From Rickettsiella massiliensis 20B (GTDB taxonomy: Bacteria > Pseudomonadota > Gammaproteobacteria > Diplorickettsiales > Diplorickettsiaceae), in NCBI RefSeq assembly GCF_000257395.1, contig NZ_AJGC01000004.1:1-45620 (forward strand): a DNA stretch of 45,620 bases. The letters are read 5' to 3'. Shown here piece by piece: positions 7,299 to 14,612 of the stretch. Position 1 is the stretch's first letter; every line of letters begins with the position of its first letter. A program made the position numbers and the translations under genes. The notes beneath the pieces were generated by a model that was not told the DNA's origin, ran no database searches, and saw only the letters and a program-made list of their open reading frames with translations.

Positions 7299-8153
7299 TC
7301 ATGATTGATTCGTTTGTTCAGAGCTTTTAATGGAGTGCTCCGTTACGTTTTCTGATCTTGGTCTTGTGAGTGACGCTTTCTTCTCCTTAAACACTTTGCG
7401 CATTTCGGCCTTATCCTTTTCCGAATAGTCGCCATGCTTGATAACTTCGGTCAGTTGGTTCAGTTCGTCTTGAGTTTGAGCGGATTGAATCTTTTCACGT
7501 ATTTTGACAACTGAAGGTTGCTTCGCTTCGATTACAAGTGGTTTAACCTCAGCCTTTAAATGCTGTTGCAATTCCTCAATTAAGGCATGCGACGGATTAA
7601 TTGAAGTCATTTCTTTTTCGACCGGAAGATCTTCTACTTCTTCACGAATATTTAAACCCTTAAGCACATCCGCAAAGGCATCGCGTAAGGCAAATCCTCT
7701 GGCACGCATTTGTAACATTCTGGCCGGGTATTTTTTATAGGTATCTCTACTCCATAAACCCGCTCGTTTAGCATCATCAATACCAAACGATCGGATGACT
7801 TTCATCTCCAATCCCTTGCGTTTAATCGTACAGGTTGCAACTCCATTGACTTCCAAATTACCCTCTATCTTTTCTTCGATATATTCCAACTCACCAGAGG
7901 CCTGGACAAGGGCTAGGGCAGCATCACCCCAGACACAAGGGCGATCGTTGATTACAGCGATGTTTTGCAAGGCTTGCATGGGTTTTAATCCGACCTCCAA
8001 GCCCATTAAAATAGCGACTAAGACATCTTCCGGATGATTTCGATATTTAGAAGGGCAAAAATTACTCCTCGATATCGCATTAGAAAACTTCATGGTTTGT
8101 TCTAGTTCTACTGCACTCGGTAATAAACTATAAGTTTGTGTACTGGGTAACAT
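7299..8153 (-). CDS. recT: Phage RecT-like single-strand annealing protein
   Basis: About 284 residues from the ATG at 8153, preferred because CTAGGAG lies 7 bases upstream and the longer frame runs into the preceding gene. The core motif PEDVLVAILMGLEVGLKPMQALQNIAVINDRPCVWGDAALALV is typical of RecT-family annealing proteins, as is the conserved SRDTYKKYPARMLQMRARGFALRDAF. RecT pairs with an exonuclease to carry out phage recombination. The C-terminal 80 residues are charged and variable as in relatives. The exonuclease gene is 10 bases upstream, so the two form one unit. No host-range or integrase gene is adjacent. Confidence 0.85.
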   Translation of the reverse strand: MLPSTQTYSLLPSAVELEQTMKFSNAISRSNFCPSKYRNHPEDVLVAILMGLEVGLKPMQALQNIAVINDRPCVWGDAALALVQASGELEYIEEKIEGNLEVNGVATCTIKRKGLEMKVIRSFGIDDAKRAGLWSRDTYKKYPARMLQMRARGFALRDAFADVLKGLNIREEVEDLPVEKEMTSINPSHALIEELQQHLKAEVKPLVIEAKQPSVVKIREKIQSAQTQDELNQLTEVIKHGDYSEKDKAEMRKVFKEKKASLTRPRSENVTEHSIKSSEQTNQS

Positions 8154-8163
8154 TGTTTTTCTC

Positions 8164-8993
8164 CTAGTTAAAGGCATAGCGGGGTAGGGATATTTCTTGT
8201 GTTTCATAGGCAGGCCAATCATTTTCTTTTAAGCAATATTGGTATCGTGCAAGTAGGTGCTTAAATTCTTCATAGCCTTTTTCTAAAGCGGCGGCATCTA
8301 ATTTGTATGTCGAAACGACATATGGAGATGATTTCTCTATTACAATGAACCAGAACGATTGGATGTCAATCTGTTTAATAACTCTCAATGCCTCTCGAAT
8401 CATTGCCACTTGAATATGATAACCGTAGTCGTGCACGGCCTTAGAAAACGACCAGGCGCTTCCATCTTGGGCTGTTTTAAGATCAACTACTAAGCCGTTG
8501 TGTAAAATATCTGGGCGGCATTTACATAAAATATCTGTATCCAGATCCTTCCAATAAATCGATTGCTCTATTTCCGCATTTTGAATTAACTGTACAGCCA
8601 GAGTGTTTTTCTCAAAACTGGCTTTCATTGCGCATAATTCTTCATATTGTGCTTCAGTGAGAAGGCTTCGATTACCCATCGTTTCCTGTAACTGTTTCCA
8701 TTTCTCAGCACCGGCCTTGGTTCGTTTATCTACTTTCGGTAAAACAAAAAGCTGCTCTTCAAATTTTTCAGGTTCTAAAATTGTCGTATGTAATGCATAT
8801 CCCAAAATTTGAGCTGGGGTAGGGGACTCAGGGATGTAATCTGGGTTTTTATACTTATACCAGTAGTGGTACGGCGAGCGTTTAAACTCCCATAAAAGTC
8901 CGTTAGGCGAGCTGATATTTGGTAACATTGCGATATATATTCGCTTGCTGGTTGTCGTAGATAGACTAATTGATTTAGACTAAAGTTAGCCAT
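8164..8993 (-). CDS. recE: RecE-like PD-(D/E)XK exonuclease (DUF3799-type), start region uncertain
   Basis: The 254-residue frame from 8928 holds the nuclease core: SPYHYWYKYKNP near the start, GYALHTTILEPEKF, CKCRPDILHNG with the metal-binding Asp, VVDLKTA as the D-x-K element, and HDYGYHIQVAMIREAL as the QxxxY-like motif. RecE-type enzymes resect double-stranded ends for RecT. The ATG at 8928 has no ribosome-binding site. A better one (GGAG, 7 bases before ATG) starts at 8993, but that frame (MANFSLNQLVYL) is not the nuclease frame, so a small frameshift near 8930-8970 may separate N-terminus and core. Whether the protein is active therefore depends on the real start. Confidence 0.75.
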
Positions 8994-9082
8994 GATTTAC
9001 TCCAGTTCAGTAGATTGTGGTTAGCATTGCTAGGGTGCTTCGAACCACCTTAGCTATGCGCTTGTAAGTCAACTTAACTTAC

Positions 9083-9101
9083 ATAGCAGACTAATAGTAT
9101 A
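9083..9101. promoter_or_regulatory. Operator-like box 1 (ATAGCAGACTAATAGTATA)
   Basis: This 19-base box recurs at 9357-9375 with one mismatch. It lies about 90 bases upstream of the RecE/RecT unit. Together the two boxes flank the ribbon-helix-helix gene, which suggests they are its binding sites; this is inference from spacing and repetition. Confidence 0.55.
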
Positions 9102-9127
9102 CTTGTTGTCTGTTATATGCAAGCTTT

Positions 9128-9316
9128 TTATTTTTCATATTTTTTTATGATATGTTCTATTCCTTCTTTGCAAAGCTGATTCATATTACTTTCTTCTTTT
9201 ACGGCAATTAACTTTAATTTTTCCCACATTTCATAATTTACATATAAAGTTATAACTTTTTTACCTATACGATCTTTACGCTTACTTTCGTTGCTTTCCA
9301 CCACGATTCGACCCAA
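9128..9316 (-). CDS. Small ribbon-helix-helix DNA-binding protein
   Basis: 62 residues. KKVITLYVNYEMWEKLKLIAVKEESNMNQLCKEGIEHIIKKYE fits a ribbon-helix-helix fold: a short strand, then two helices. Such proteins (Arc, Mnt, CopG, plasmid and antitoxin regulators) bind short direct or inverted operator repeats as dimers. It sits between the RecET unit and a divergent toxin-antitoxin pair and is bracketed by two copies of a 19-bp box, so it probably represses itself and RecET. Confidence 0.7.
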   Translation of the reverse strand: MGRIVVESNESKRKDRIGKKVITLYVNYEMWEKLKLIAVKEESNMNQLCKEGIEHIIKKYEK

Positions 9317-9356
9317 ATTATAAAAATGAATAATAAATTGATACTAGTTTAATAGT

Positions 9357-9375
9357 ATAGCAGACTTATAGTATA
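9357..9375. promoter_or_regulatory. Operator-like box 2 (ATAGCAGACTTATAGTATA)
   Basis: One mismatch from the box at 9083-9101. It lies 41 bases upstream of the ribbon-helix-helix start on the minus strand and 55 bases before the toxin gene on the plus strand, so it could control either promoter. Confidence 0.55.
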
Positions 9376-9429
9376 AAGATATTGAATTTATTTAAATAAT
9401 ATGCCAATATTGGCATATAAAGGCTATTT

Positions 9430-9764
9430 ATGAAAAAATTAGAATGGGTGAATAGTAGTAAAAAAGATTTAATGGAATTTCCAGAAGAAGTGATTCAAGA
9501 AATAGGGTATGCACTTTATCTCTCTCAGAAAGGAGAACACTATTGTAAGGCGAAACCTTTTAAAGGATGCGGATCTGGAGTGTATGAAATAGCTATAGAA
9601 TACGATAAAAATGCTTATCGATCCGTCTATATAGTGAATTTAGGAGATACTATTTACGTAGTACATTGCTTCCAAAAAAATCAAAGAGTGGAATAAAAAC
9701 CCCTAAAGAAGAAATAGAACTCATTAAACAACGGTTAAAACTACTAAGGTCTAAAATCAATTAG
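9430..9764 (+). pseudogene. higB: HigB/RelE-type toxin (phage Gp49-like), frameshifted
   Basis: The first 80 residues match the family: LEWVNSSKKDLMEFPEEV, GYALYLSQKG, KPFKGCGSGVYEIA and YVVHCFQK. The frame then goes off to a stop at 9696. Reading the A7 run at 9674-9680 as A8 restores the usual ending KSGIKTPKEEIELIKQRLKLL and a stop at 9764. The family acts as ribosome-dependent or free mRNA interferase. The antitoxin gene follows after about 33 bases. Toxin loss with antitoxin kept is a common decay path, but a sequencing or slippage explanation fits equally. Confidence 0.82.
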
Positions 9765-9797
9765 AGGTAATAATTATGAATATAAAAAGAGGATAAA

Positions 9798-10118
9798 TTG
9801 GAACTTACAAAATCAAGCGGAAATGTATTTTCTGATATTGGCCTGCCAAATTCAGATAAATACTTGGCAAAAGCAGAACTTGCTAGACAGATTAACCATA
9901 TTATTTCAAAACGTTCTTTAAAACAAATAGATGCTGCTAAAGTTTTAGGTGTAGATCAACCAAAAATTTCTTCACTAAGCTGTGGAAGATTAGACGATTT
10001 TTCCATAGAGAGGCTTATTGATTTCTTAAATAAATTAGATCGTGATGTTGAAATTATTGTTAAGAAAAAACCAACCAAAAGGAAAGATCATGGTCATTTG
10101 CTAGTAGCATTTGCCTAA
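9798..10118 (+). CDS. higA: HigA-type XRE antitoxin
   Basis: 106 residues from a TTG start with AGAGGA upstream. The typical features are NVFSDIGLPNSDKYLAKAELARQI, a helix-turn-helix SLKQIDAAKVLGVDQPKISSL, and FSIERLIDFLNKLDRDVEIIVKKKP. It should neutralise the toxin encoded just upstream and repress the shared promoter. The position after the toxin gene is usual for this toxin-first family. Confidence 0.85.
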   Translation: MELTKSSGNVFSDIGLPNSDKYLAKAELARQINHIISKRSLKQIDAAKVLGVDQPKISSLSCGRLDDFSIERLIDFLNKLDRDVEIIVKKKPTKRKDHGHLLVAFA

Positions 10119-10144
10119 TAAATTTTTGGTTAATCAAGGACTAA

Positions 10145-10350
10145 TACAAGCTTTCCCGCAAGAGAAAGAGGTTATCATGACATTTGCACAACAACTTGAA
10201 CAAAAAGGTTTAAAAAAAGGCCTAGAACAAGGCCGTAGGGAAGAAGACTTTGTTATTGCTAAAAGAATGCTAGATATGGGCATCGATCATGAGATTATTA
10301 AGAAAGCGACCGGCTTATCAGACCAAGATTTACTTAGTTTAGAGGATTGA
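10145..10350 (+). pseudogene. Rpn-family C-terminal fragment
   Basis: The segment from EKEVIMTFAQQLEQKGLKKG to GLSDQDLLSLED matches the C-terminus of the longer Rpn-like ORF at 37469-38116 (EKEVIMTFAQ to SDKDFLSLED). The nuclease domain is absent. Rpn (YhgA-like, PD-(D/E)XK) proteins promote recA-independent recombination. Another C-terminal fragment is at 19215-19540. Confidence 0.75.
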
Positions 10351-10441
10351 TATTTTCAAAAGCCGGTGGCCGGTATAGCCTTGAAGAAGGCTTATTCGCT
10401 AGAAAAATCAAACGAATCACCAGCTATTCAATGAATAAAAG

Positions 10442-10645
10442 TTATTTCCCTTCTATCCACCACTGACCGTCTGCAAGCGTTCGATTATTATTTTCTCTTT
10501 TCGATTTCGTTCCCCATTCTCCAGTATAAGGATTTATATTGCCTTTCGTCGACCAATTATTATTGAAATTACCATCAGGATTACTGCGATAATGAGGCCT
10601 CACGGAAGTTCCATCTTTACGATGATAGCCGTGACAAACACATCG
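10442..10645 (-). pseudogene. C-terminal fragment with YHRKDGT..PHYRSNPDG motif
   Basis: About 62 codons ending at 10442 contain GYHRKDGTSVRPHYRSNPDG and NWSTKGNINPYTGEWGTK, a small motif common at the ends of secreted or phage-linked bacterial proteins. The upstream part runs into the coiled-coil fragment at 10650, so the parent gene has been cut by recombination. Confidence 0.6.
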
Positions 10646-10647
10646 CA

Positions 10648-10928
10648 TAACGCCAATGAGTCGGAAGCGAAGCGTCAAGGAAGTTCAAGCTCAGCGAGCG
10701 AGAGATAAAGAAGAGGCGGAAGCTCAGCGAGCGAGAGATAAAGAAGAGGCGAAAGCTCAGCGAGTAAGAGATAAAGAAGAGGCAGAAGCAAAACTCAAAG
10801 CGCTTGAAGCAAGATTCTCTCAATTTCTTACTCCTTCAACTCAACCCGCACTGGAATCAAGATCTGCTACGGCTTCCAATGAGGAGAGTCCAGAAAGTAG
10901 TCAAAATACTCGTTTCTTTAAACCTTAG
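10648..10928 (+). pseudogene. Duplicated coiled-coil tail of the downstream HPD-motif protein
   Basis: The frame repeats the unit AQRARDKEEAEA and ends like the large neighbour: EARFSQF.TP.TQPAL.SRS.TASN.ES. No real start is visible. DNA is very similar to 12460-12770. It looks like a partial tandem duplicate left 32 bases upstream of the intact gene. Confidence 0.75.
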
Positions 10929-10959
10929 TTATCAAGGAGGAGGGAATGCCTAGGAGGAC

Positions 10960-12780
10960 ATGTTGAGTCAATTATTGAATCAAATGGATGAATATCTTTC
11001 CAATAGACCATTTAAACGTCGTTGGTGGTCGAGAAGCTGGAAATCGTATCTGAAAATTCATCCTCCTTTAAGTGAGGAGGCGCCTTTATGGAAACGTAGT
11101 CTAGATGAACTTCATTCATTACGTTTATTTGATTTAAGTCCAGAAGAACTGGGCCGAAAAATAGAACACTATTGGAAAAAGCCGCGTTGGCGCCGTTGGT
11201 TTTCTTATTTTGGGATGAATAAGAAGATTGATGTTTGGAACTACTATCAACGTTGTTTAGCCTATCAAGCGGTACGTCCGGATCATTTGGAACAAGCAAG
11301 CGTAGTGATGCCGAGCGCGTATACGTCATTTTTTAAAGAATTAGCGTTATGTTTATATCAAGTAAATGCCAAATTTGAAACGTATATAGAAAAACGTAAT
11401 CCAAGGTGGTTAGAAACGCATTATTCAGAAGAAATTAACGCTTACACACAACGGTTGAAAGAAACCTTTTTAACGAAGCTACGTCAATCTTTAAAAAAGA
11501 TGAAGATAGAAGGGGAAGAGCACGGATTTATTCTAAAACAACAAGCTGAACAGGAATATCAGCAAGTCGAAGCACTGATGTTGCGTTATTATCATCAAAG
11601 ATTGAATTACTTTTTTTCACAGTCCCTGCCAGGGAATCTTATCCCAGAGAGAGTCAATGAAGTGATTCAAGACGAGGAATGGGTCGATCTAGAAGATGAA
11701 GTGTTAGAGGAGAATTTAGAGCCGGGTCGAGCGTATGTCATGGTGGTTGCTCCGGGTTCTTCGCAAACTGCATCTTCTTCGTCCCCATTACCTGTCCCGA
11801 GAGAAGTACATCCAACTGAAATTCACTCATTACATGGGGCTAAAGAATGGATAAAAAATCAAAGGCAATGTTTAAATTCATTGATAGCAGAAGGTTCGCT
11901 ACAAAAAGTGGATGCACTGTTACAAACTAGCTTCAATGAAATTAAAACCATCACTGATCTTTATTTGGAATACTGCGACGCAGTGCTTTCTGATATTGAA
12001 GAGAAACAAGAAGACTATGGAATATTCTTAAAATATTTAAATAACTTACAGTGTCAATTAAAGCCTTTATTACAGGGAGGGATGCTCTTATTTCATCCCG
12101 ATCATATGATGAGTTTAACACCTTCGCAAGCGATGTGGGAACTGATAGGCCGTTACAGTCAATGTTACATAGATCAATATCGGTACTATTTAGGTAAATT
12201 TGAAAATTACCGTTTGCGTATTGAAGACTTATCCCTTCTTGAGCAACAAAAATTGCAAAGACAGCCATTCTCATCAGAATGGTCTGATCTAGGACAACAT
12301 GTTCAGGAATTAAGTCAATCAATTGAAGAATTGAAACAATCACTTAAAGAATTTACTAAGCAATTGAGAGAAATCGAAGCTAAAAGAGCACAAGATAAGG
12401 AAGCATGGGAAGCGAAGCTCAAGGAAGATCAAGCTCAGCGAGCGAGCGATAAAGAAGAGGCGGAAGCGAAGCTCAAGGAAGTTCAAGCTCAACGAGCGAG
12501 AGATAAAGAAGAGTCGGAAGCGAAGCTCAAGGAAGTTCAAGCTCAGCGAGCGAGCGATAAAGAAGAGGCGGAAGCTCAGCGAGTAAGAGATAAAGAAGAG
12601 GCAGAAGCTCAGCGAGCAAGAGATAAAGAAGAGGCGGAAGCAAAACTCAAAGGGCTTGAAGCAAGATTCTCTCAATTTTTTACGCCTGTAACTCAACCCG
12701 CACTGGACTCAAGATCTACGACGGCTTCTAATCAGGAAAGTTCAGAAAATAGCCATAATACAGACTTCTTTAAATTTTAG
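10960..12780 (+). CDS. Large coiled-coil protein with an HPD (J-domain-like) motif, candidate effector
   Basis: 606 residues; ATG preceded by AGGAGG. The N-terminal 220 residues are helical and rich in W, Y and R (RRWWSRSWKSY, KKPRWRRWFSYF). An acidic/proline linker lies at about 235-285. Residues 355-415 resemble a J domain: LNNLQCQLKPLLQGGMLLFHPD (HPD at 379-381), then SQAMWELIGRYSQCYIDQYRYYL. J domains stimulate Hsp70. Residues 470-575 are a coiled coil of repeated AQRARDKEEAEAKLKEV units. The tail is Ser/Thr/Asn-rich. No signal peptide. The architecture suggests a secreted effector acting with host chaperones, but that is inference; the J-domain call rests on the HPD and helix spacing only. 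Confidence 0.65.
   Translation: MLSQLLNQMDEYLSNRPFKRRWWSRSWKSYLKIHPPLSEEAPLWKRSLDELHSLRLFDLSPEELGRKIEHYWKKPRWRRWFSYFGMNKKIDVWNYYQRCLAYQAVRPDHLEQASVVMPSAYTSFFKELALCLYQVNAKFETYIEKRNPRWLETHYSEEINAYTQRLKETFLTKLRQSLKKMKIEGEEHGFILKQQAEQEYQQVEALMLRYYHQRLNYFFSQSLPGNLIPERVNEVIQDEEWVDLEDEVLEENLEPGRAYVMVVAPGSSQTASSSSPLPVPREVHPTEIHSLHGAKEWIKNQRQCLNSLIAEGSLQKVDALLQTSFNEIKTITDLYLEYCDAVLSDIEEKQEDYGIFLKYLNNLQCQLKPLLQGGMLLFHPDHMMSLTPSQAMWELIGRYSQCYIDQYRYYLGKFENYRLRIEDLSLLEQQKLQRQPFSSEWSDLGQHVQELSQSIEELKQSLKEFTKQLREIEAKRAQDKEAWEAKLKEDQAQRASDKEEAEAKLKEVQAQRARDKEESEAKLKEVQAQRASDKEEAEAQRVRDKEEAEAQRARDKEEAEAKLKGLEARFSQFFTPVTQPALDSRSTTASNQESSENSHNTDFFKF
12360..12655 (+). repeat. In-frame tandem repeats coding the coiled coil
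   Basis: 54-bp units (18 codons, about KLKEVQAQRARDKEEAEA) alternate with shorter 33-bp units (AQRARDKEEAE). The same units recur in the fragment at 10680-10800. Both unit lengths are multiples of three, so copy number can change without frameshift. Confidence 0.85.
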
Positions 12781-12815
12781 TTATATTGAGGCGTAAGTTA
12801 TTGATTTAATACATA

Positions 12816-12837
12816 TCCGATAATCCCAATTATCGGA
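12816..12837. terminator. Hairpin TCCGATAA-TCCCAA-TTATCGGA (copy 1 of 4)
   Basis: A perfect 8-bp stem lies between two convergent genes (stop 12780 on plus, stop 12886 on minus). The same hairpin with related flanks occurs at 19895, 23631 and 35073. The segment 12785-13191 is an inverted copy of about 34712-35140. Confidence 0.7.
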
Positions 12838-12885
12838 AGTTATCTTTTGTTTTTTGCGAAAATGTTACCCTTCAGAATGTAAAGT

Positions 12886-13191
12886 TTAGCCATGATCCTT
12901 TTTACCTTTCATATCGTTAATTAAATCTATAATTTCATCATCGTATACATTTGGTAAATCTTTTTCATCGGTATAACCGAGCCTTTTTAAGGTTTCCAAC
13001 TGATGCTCCTTAGGTAGCTCTGCAATTTTGCTTGCTTCACTTATAGAAACAATATCATGATTTATAGCCGCCCTTAATTTTTTTATCCTATAAATAAATA
13101 TATTTTTTAAATCTTTATACTCCTCTAACTTAAAACCTACACAGTTAGCTGCAAATTCCTCATTCTCCAAATCTGTTAATTGGTCAAACAT
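12886..13191 (-). CDS. Small protein of the partition-cassette family (lone copy)
   Basis: 101 residues, closely similar along its whole length to the protein at 34712-35029 (LEEYKDLKN, HDIVSISEASKIA.LPKEHQLE.LKRLGYT, NVYDDEIIDLINDMKGKKDH). In cassette B the gene follows the winged-helix gene; here it stands alone beside a copy of the same downstream hairpin. It is acidic and helical with no known domain; a regulatory or partner role for the cassette is only inferred from position. Confidence 0.65.
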   Translation of the reverse strand: MFDQLTDLENEEFAANCVGFKLEEYKDLKNIFIYRIKKLRAAINHDIVSISEASKIAELPKEHQLETLKRLGYTDEKDLPNVYDDEIIDLINDMKGKKDHG

Positions 13192-13337
13192 GATTTAATA
13201 TTGGCCTTAAAAGCTATTAAATTAGTTTCAATATAGTATATATATAATTCACTCCAATATTTCCAAAAACACAAAAATTGACTTTCACTGACTTTAATAA
13301 TATTGTGTACGCATAAGTACTCAATTTTAGGTGATTT

Positions 13338-13607
13338 ATGAAAGCTTCAAATGTTATAAAAGTTGGGATGCGGGAGTTTCGTTCTCATTTAAATCAATAT
13401 TTATTAACCTCAAAACCTGTTGCTATTACCAGACATGGTGAAACAATGGGTTATTATATTCCTACGCGACAAAATATTGAAAAAACAGAGTTAGATGATT
13501 TAAAACAAGCAGCTATTGAACTTAAAAAAATATTAACTAGTCATGGCATAACTGAAGATGAATTGCTCAATGAATTTAAACTGTCTAGAAAGGGAAACAA
13601 AAAATAA
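13338..13607 (+). CDS. Phd/YefM-type antitoxin
   Basis: 89 residues. VGMREFRSHLNQYLLTSKPVAITRHGETMGYYIP is the Phd/YefM N-terminal DNA-binding fold, followed by a helical toxin-binding tail. It overlaps the next gene (TAATG), the usual layout for Phd-PIN or Phd-Doc operons. Its toxin partner is broken. Confidence 0.82.
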   Translation: MKASNVIKVGMREFRSHLNQYLLTSKPVAITRHGETMGYYIPTRQNIEKTELDDLKQAAIELKKILTSHGITEDELLNEFKLSRKGNKK

Positions 13608-13889
13608 TGTTTCCTCACATACTCGTATTAGACGCAAACATATTAATTCGCGCTGTTTTAGGAAATAAATTAAAAAAAATAGTGAAAATTGCTGATGAAG
13701 AAATTTATAAAGAATACATGCCACAAGCAAAAGAAAGAATGAAAAATCGAGATATTGAAGATTAGCCAATTGCAGCTACTTCATTAGCTTTGGAATGCCC
13801 AATTTAGACGGAGGATAAAGATTTTTTTTGGCTCAGGATTTTCTATATGGATAACAGATAATATTCATTTATTTTTTGAAAATATATAA
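13607..13889 (+). pseudogene. PIN-domain toxin, decayed
   Basis: Begins with the PIN metal-binding start LVLDANILIRAVLG. A central part is missing. The end can be read as DIED(W)PIAATSLALECPI(W)TEDKDFFGSGFSIWITDNIHLFFENI: both bracketed Trp positions are TAG stops (probably TGG to TAG), and the T8 run at 13832-13839 has one base too many. PIN toxins are RNases; this copy cannot be functional although its antitoxin is intact. Confidence 0.8.
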
Positions 13890-13940
13890 AGTGAAATAAA
13901 TTTATACTAAAAGTAGTTCATGAATTTAAAAAGGTATTAA

Positions 13941-14135
13941 ATGAAAGATAAAATTCTGGAGAAAGCAAGTTTAGTTGTTAGAAATCAAAGTATGGAGATA
14001 AATAATGAATTTAGCCAAATAGAATATGATGTTGAAATTGAAATTATTAGCTTAGCAGAAAGCTTAAATAAATCTAAAAGTTTTGTTGGAGATCTTTTAA
14101 CTATACAAAAGTCTTTACGTGATGATTGGGAATAA
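13941..14135 (+). CDS. Small hypothetical protein
   Basis: 64 residues, mostly helical and acidic (EIEIISLAESLNKSKSFVGDLL), no known domain. The ATG is preceded by AAAAAGG. It sits among toxin-antitoxin remnants; an antitoxin-like role is possible but unsupported. Confidence 0.4.
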   Translation: MKDKILEKASLVVRNQSMEINNEFSQIEYDVEIEIISLAESLNKSKSFVGDLLTIQKSLRDDWE

Positions 14136-14195
14136 TAAAGTTAAGTTACATTTAGGTACAATTTATCCATATTGAAAAATGGAAAGGCCATAATA

Positions 14196-14324
14196 ATGGA
14201 AGAAAAATTGGATTATCGGCTACTAGAAAAAAAAGTTTATAATTGTGTAGATGAAACTACAGAAATGATGCAAAAATTGTTAGATGGCCATAGCTATACA
14301 TTTGTAGAGTCGTCTGATTTATAA
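14196..14324 (+). CDS. Very small ORF of an Rpn-associated family
   Basis: 42 residues starting MEEKLDYRLLEKKVYN. The same start motif (QEFDYRLLEK) appears after the Rpn fragments at 19561 and, on the minus strand, near 37430, where it is quickly interrupted. The recurrence suggests a real small gene linked to Rpn loci; function unknown. Confidence 0.4.
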   Translation: MEEKLDYRLLEKKVYNCVDETTEMMQKLLDGHSYTFVESSDL

Positions 14325-14363
14325 TAATGTTCTTTTTTTAATAACTTAGCGTGTAATTTGGCG

Positions 14364-14408
14364 ATGAAAATCTTTGTGTCGGTGGTTCGATTCCACCCTC
14401 GGCCACCA
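14364..14408 (+). tRNA. 3' fragment of tRNA-Phe (probable attachment site)
   Basis: The sequence from TGAAAATC through the T arm (GGTGG-TTCGATT-CCACC) to CTCGGCCACCA matches the 3' part of a tRNA-Phe, with anticodon GAA at 14366-14368. The 5' acceptor strand (expected GGCCGAG), the D arm and the 5' half of the anticodon stem are absent. Fragments that stop at the anticodon region are the classical trace left by tyrosine integrases at tRNA genes. The intact partner tRNA and the integrase are not in the window. Confidence 0.8.
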
Positions 14409-14612
14409 GAAAATCAACGACTTACACTACTTTTAAATCATCCCCAAAATTCCCGTGCTGGACTTTTTACAGCGTGTTTCAAATGCTTGGGTTTACTTGA
14501 GTGTAGGGTCCTCCTGTCCCCTACAGCTCCTTGTATGTATTAACACAAATACGAACATTAACAAAAGAAAACAAAAAATTGCGTCATAGCCAATTCTCCC
14601 TAATTATTATCT

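Noticed and set aside
10617..10823. Minus-strand ORF rich in SLSFRLFFIS
   Set aside because: Antisense of the duplicated coiled-coil tail.
12340..12696. Phe/Ser/Leu-rich minus-strand ORF that looks like a membrane protein
   Set aside because: Antisense of the RDKEEAEA coiled-coil repeats; the hydrophobicity is a by-product of the complement.
14358..14543. 61-residue plus-strand ORF
   Set aside because: It runs straight through the tRNA-Phe fragment and has no ribosome-binding site.
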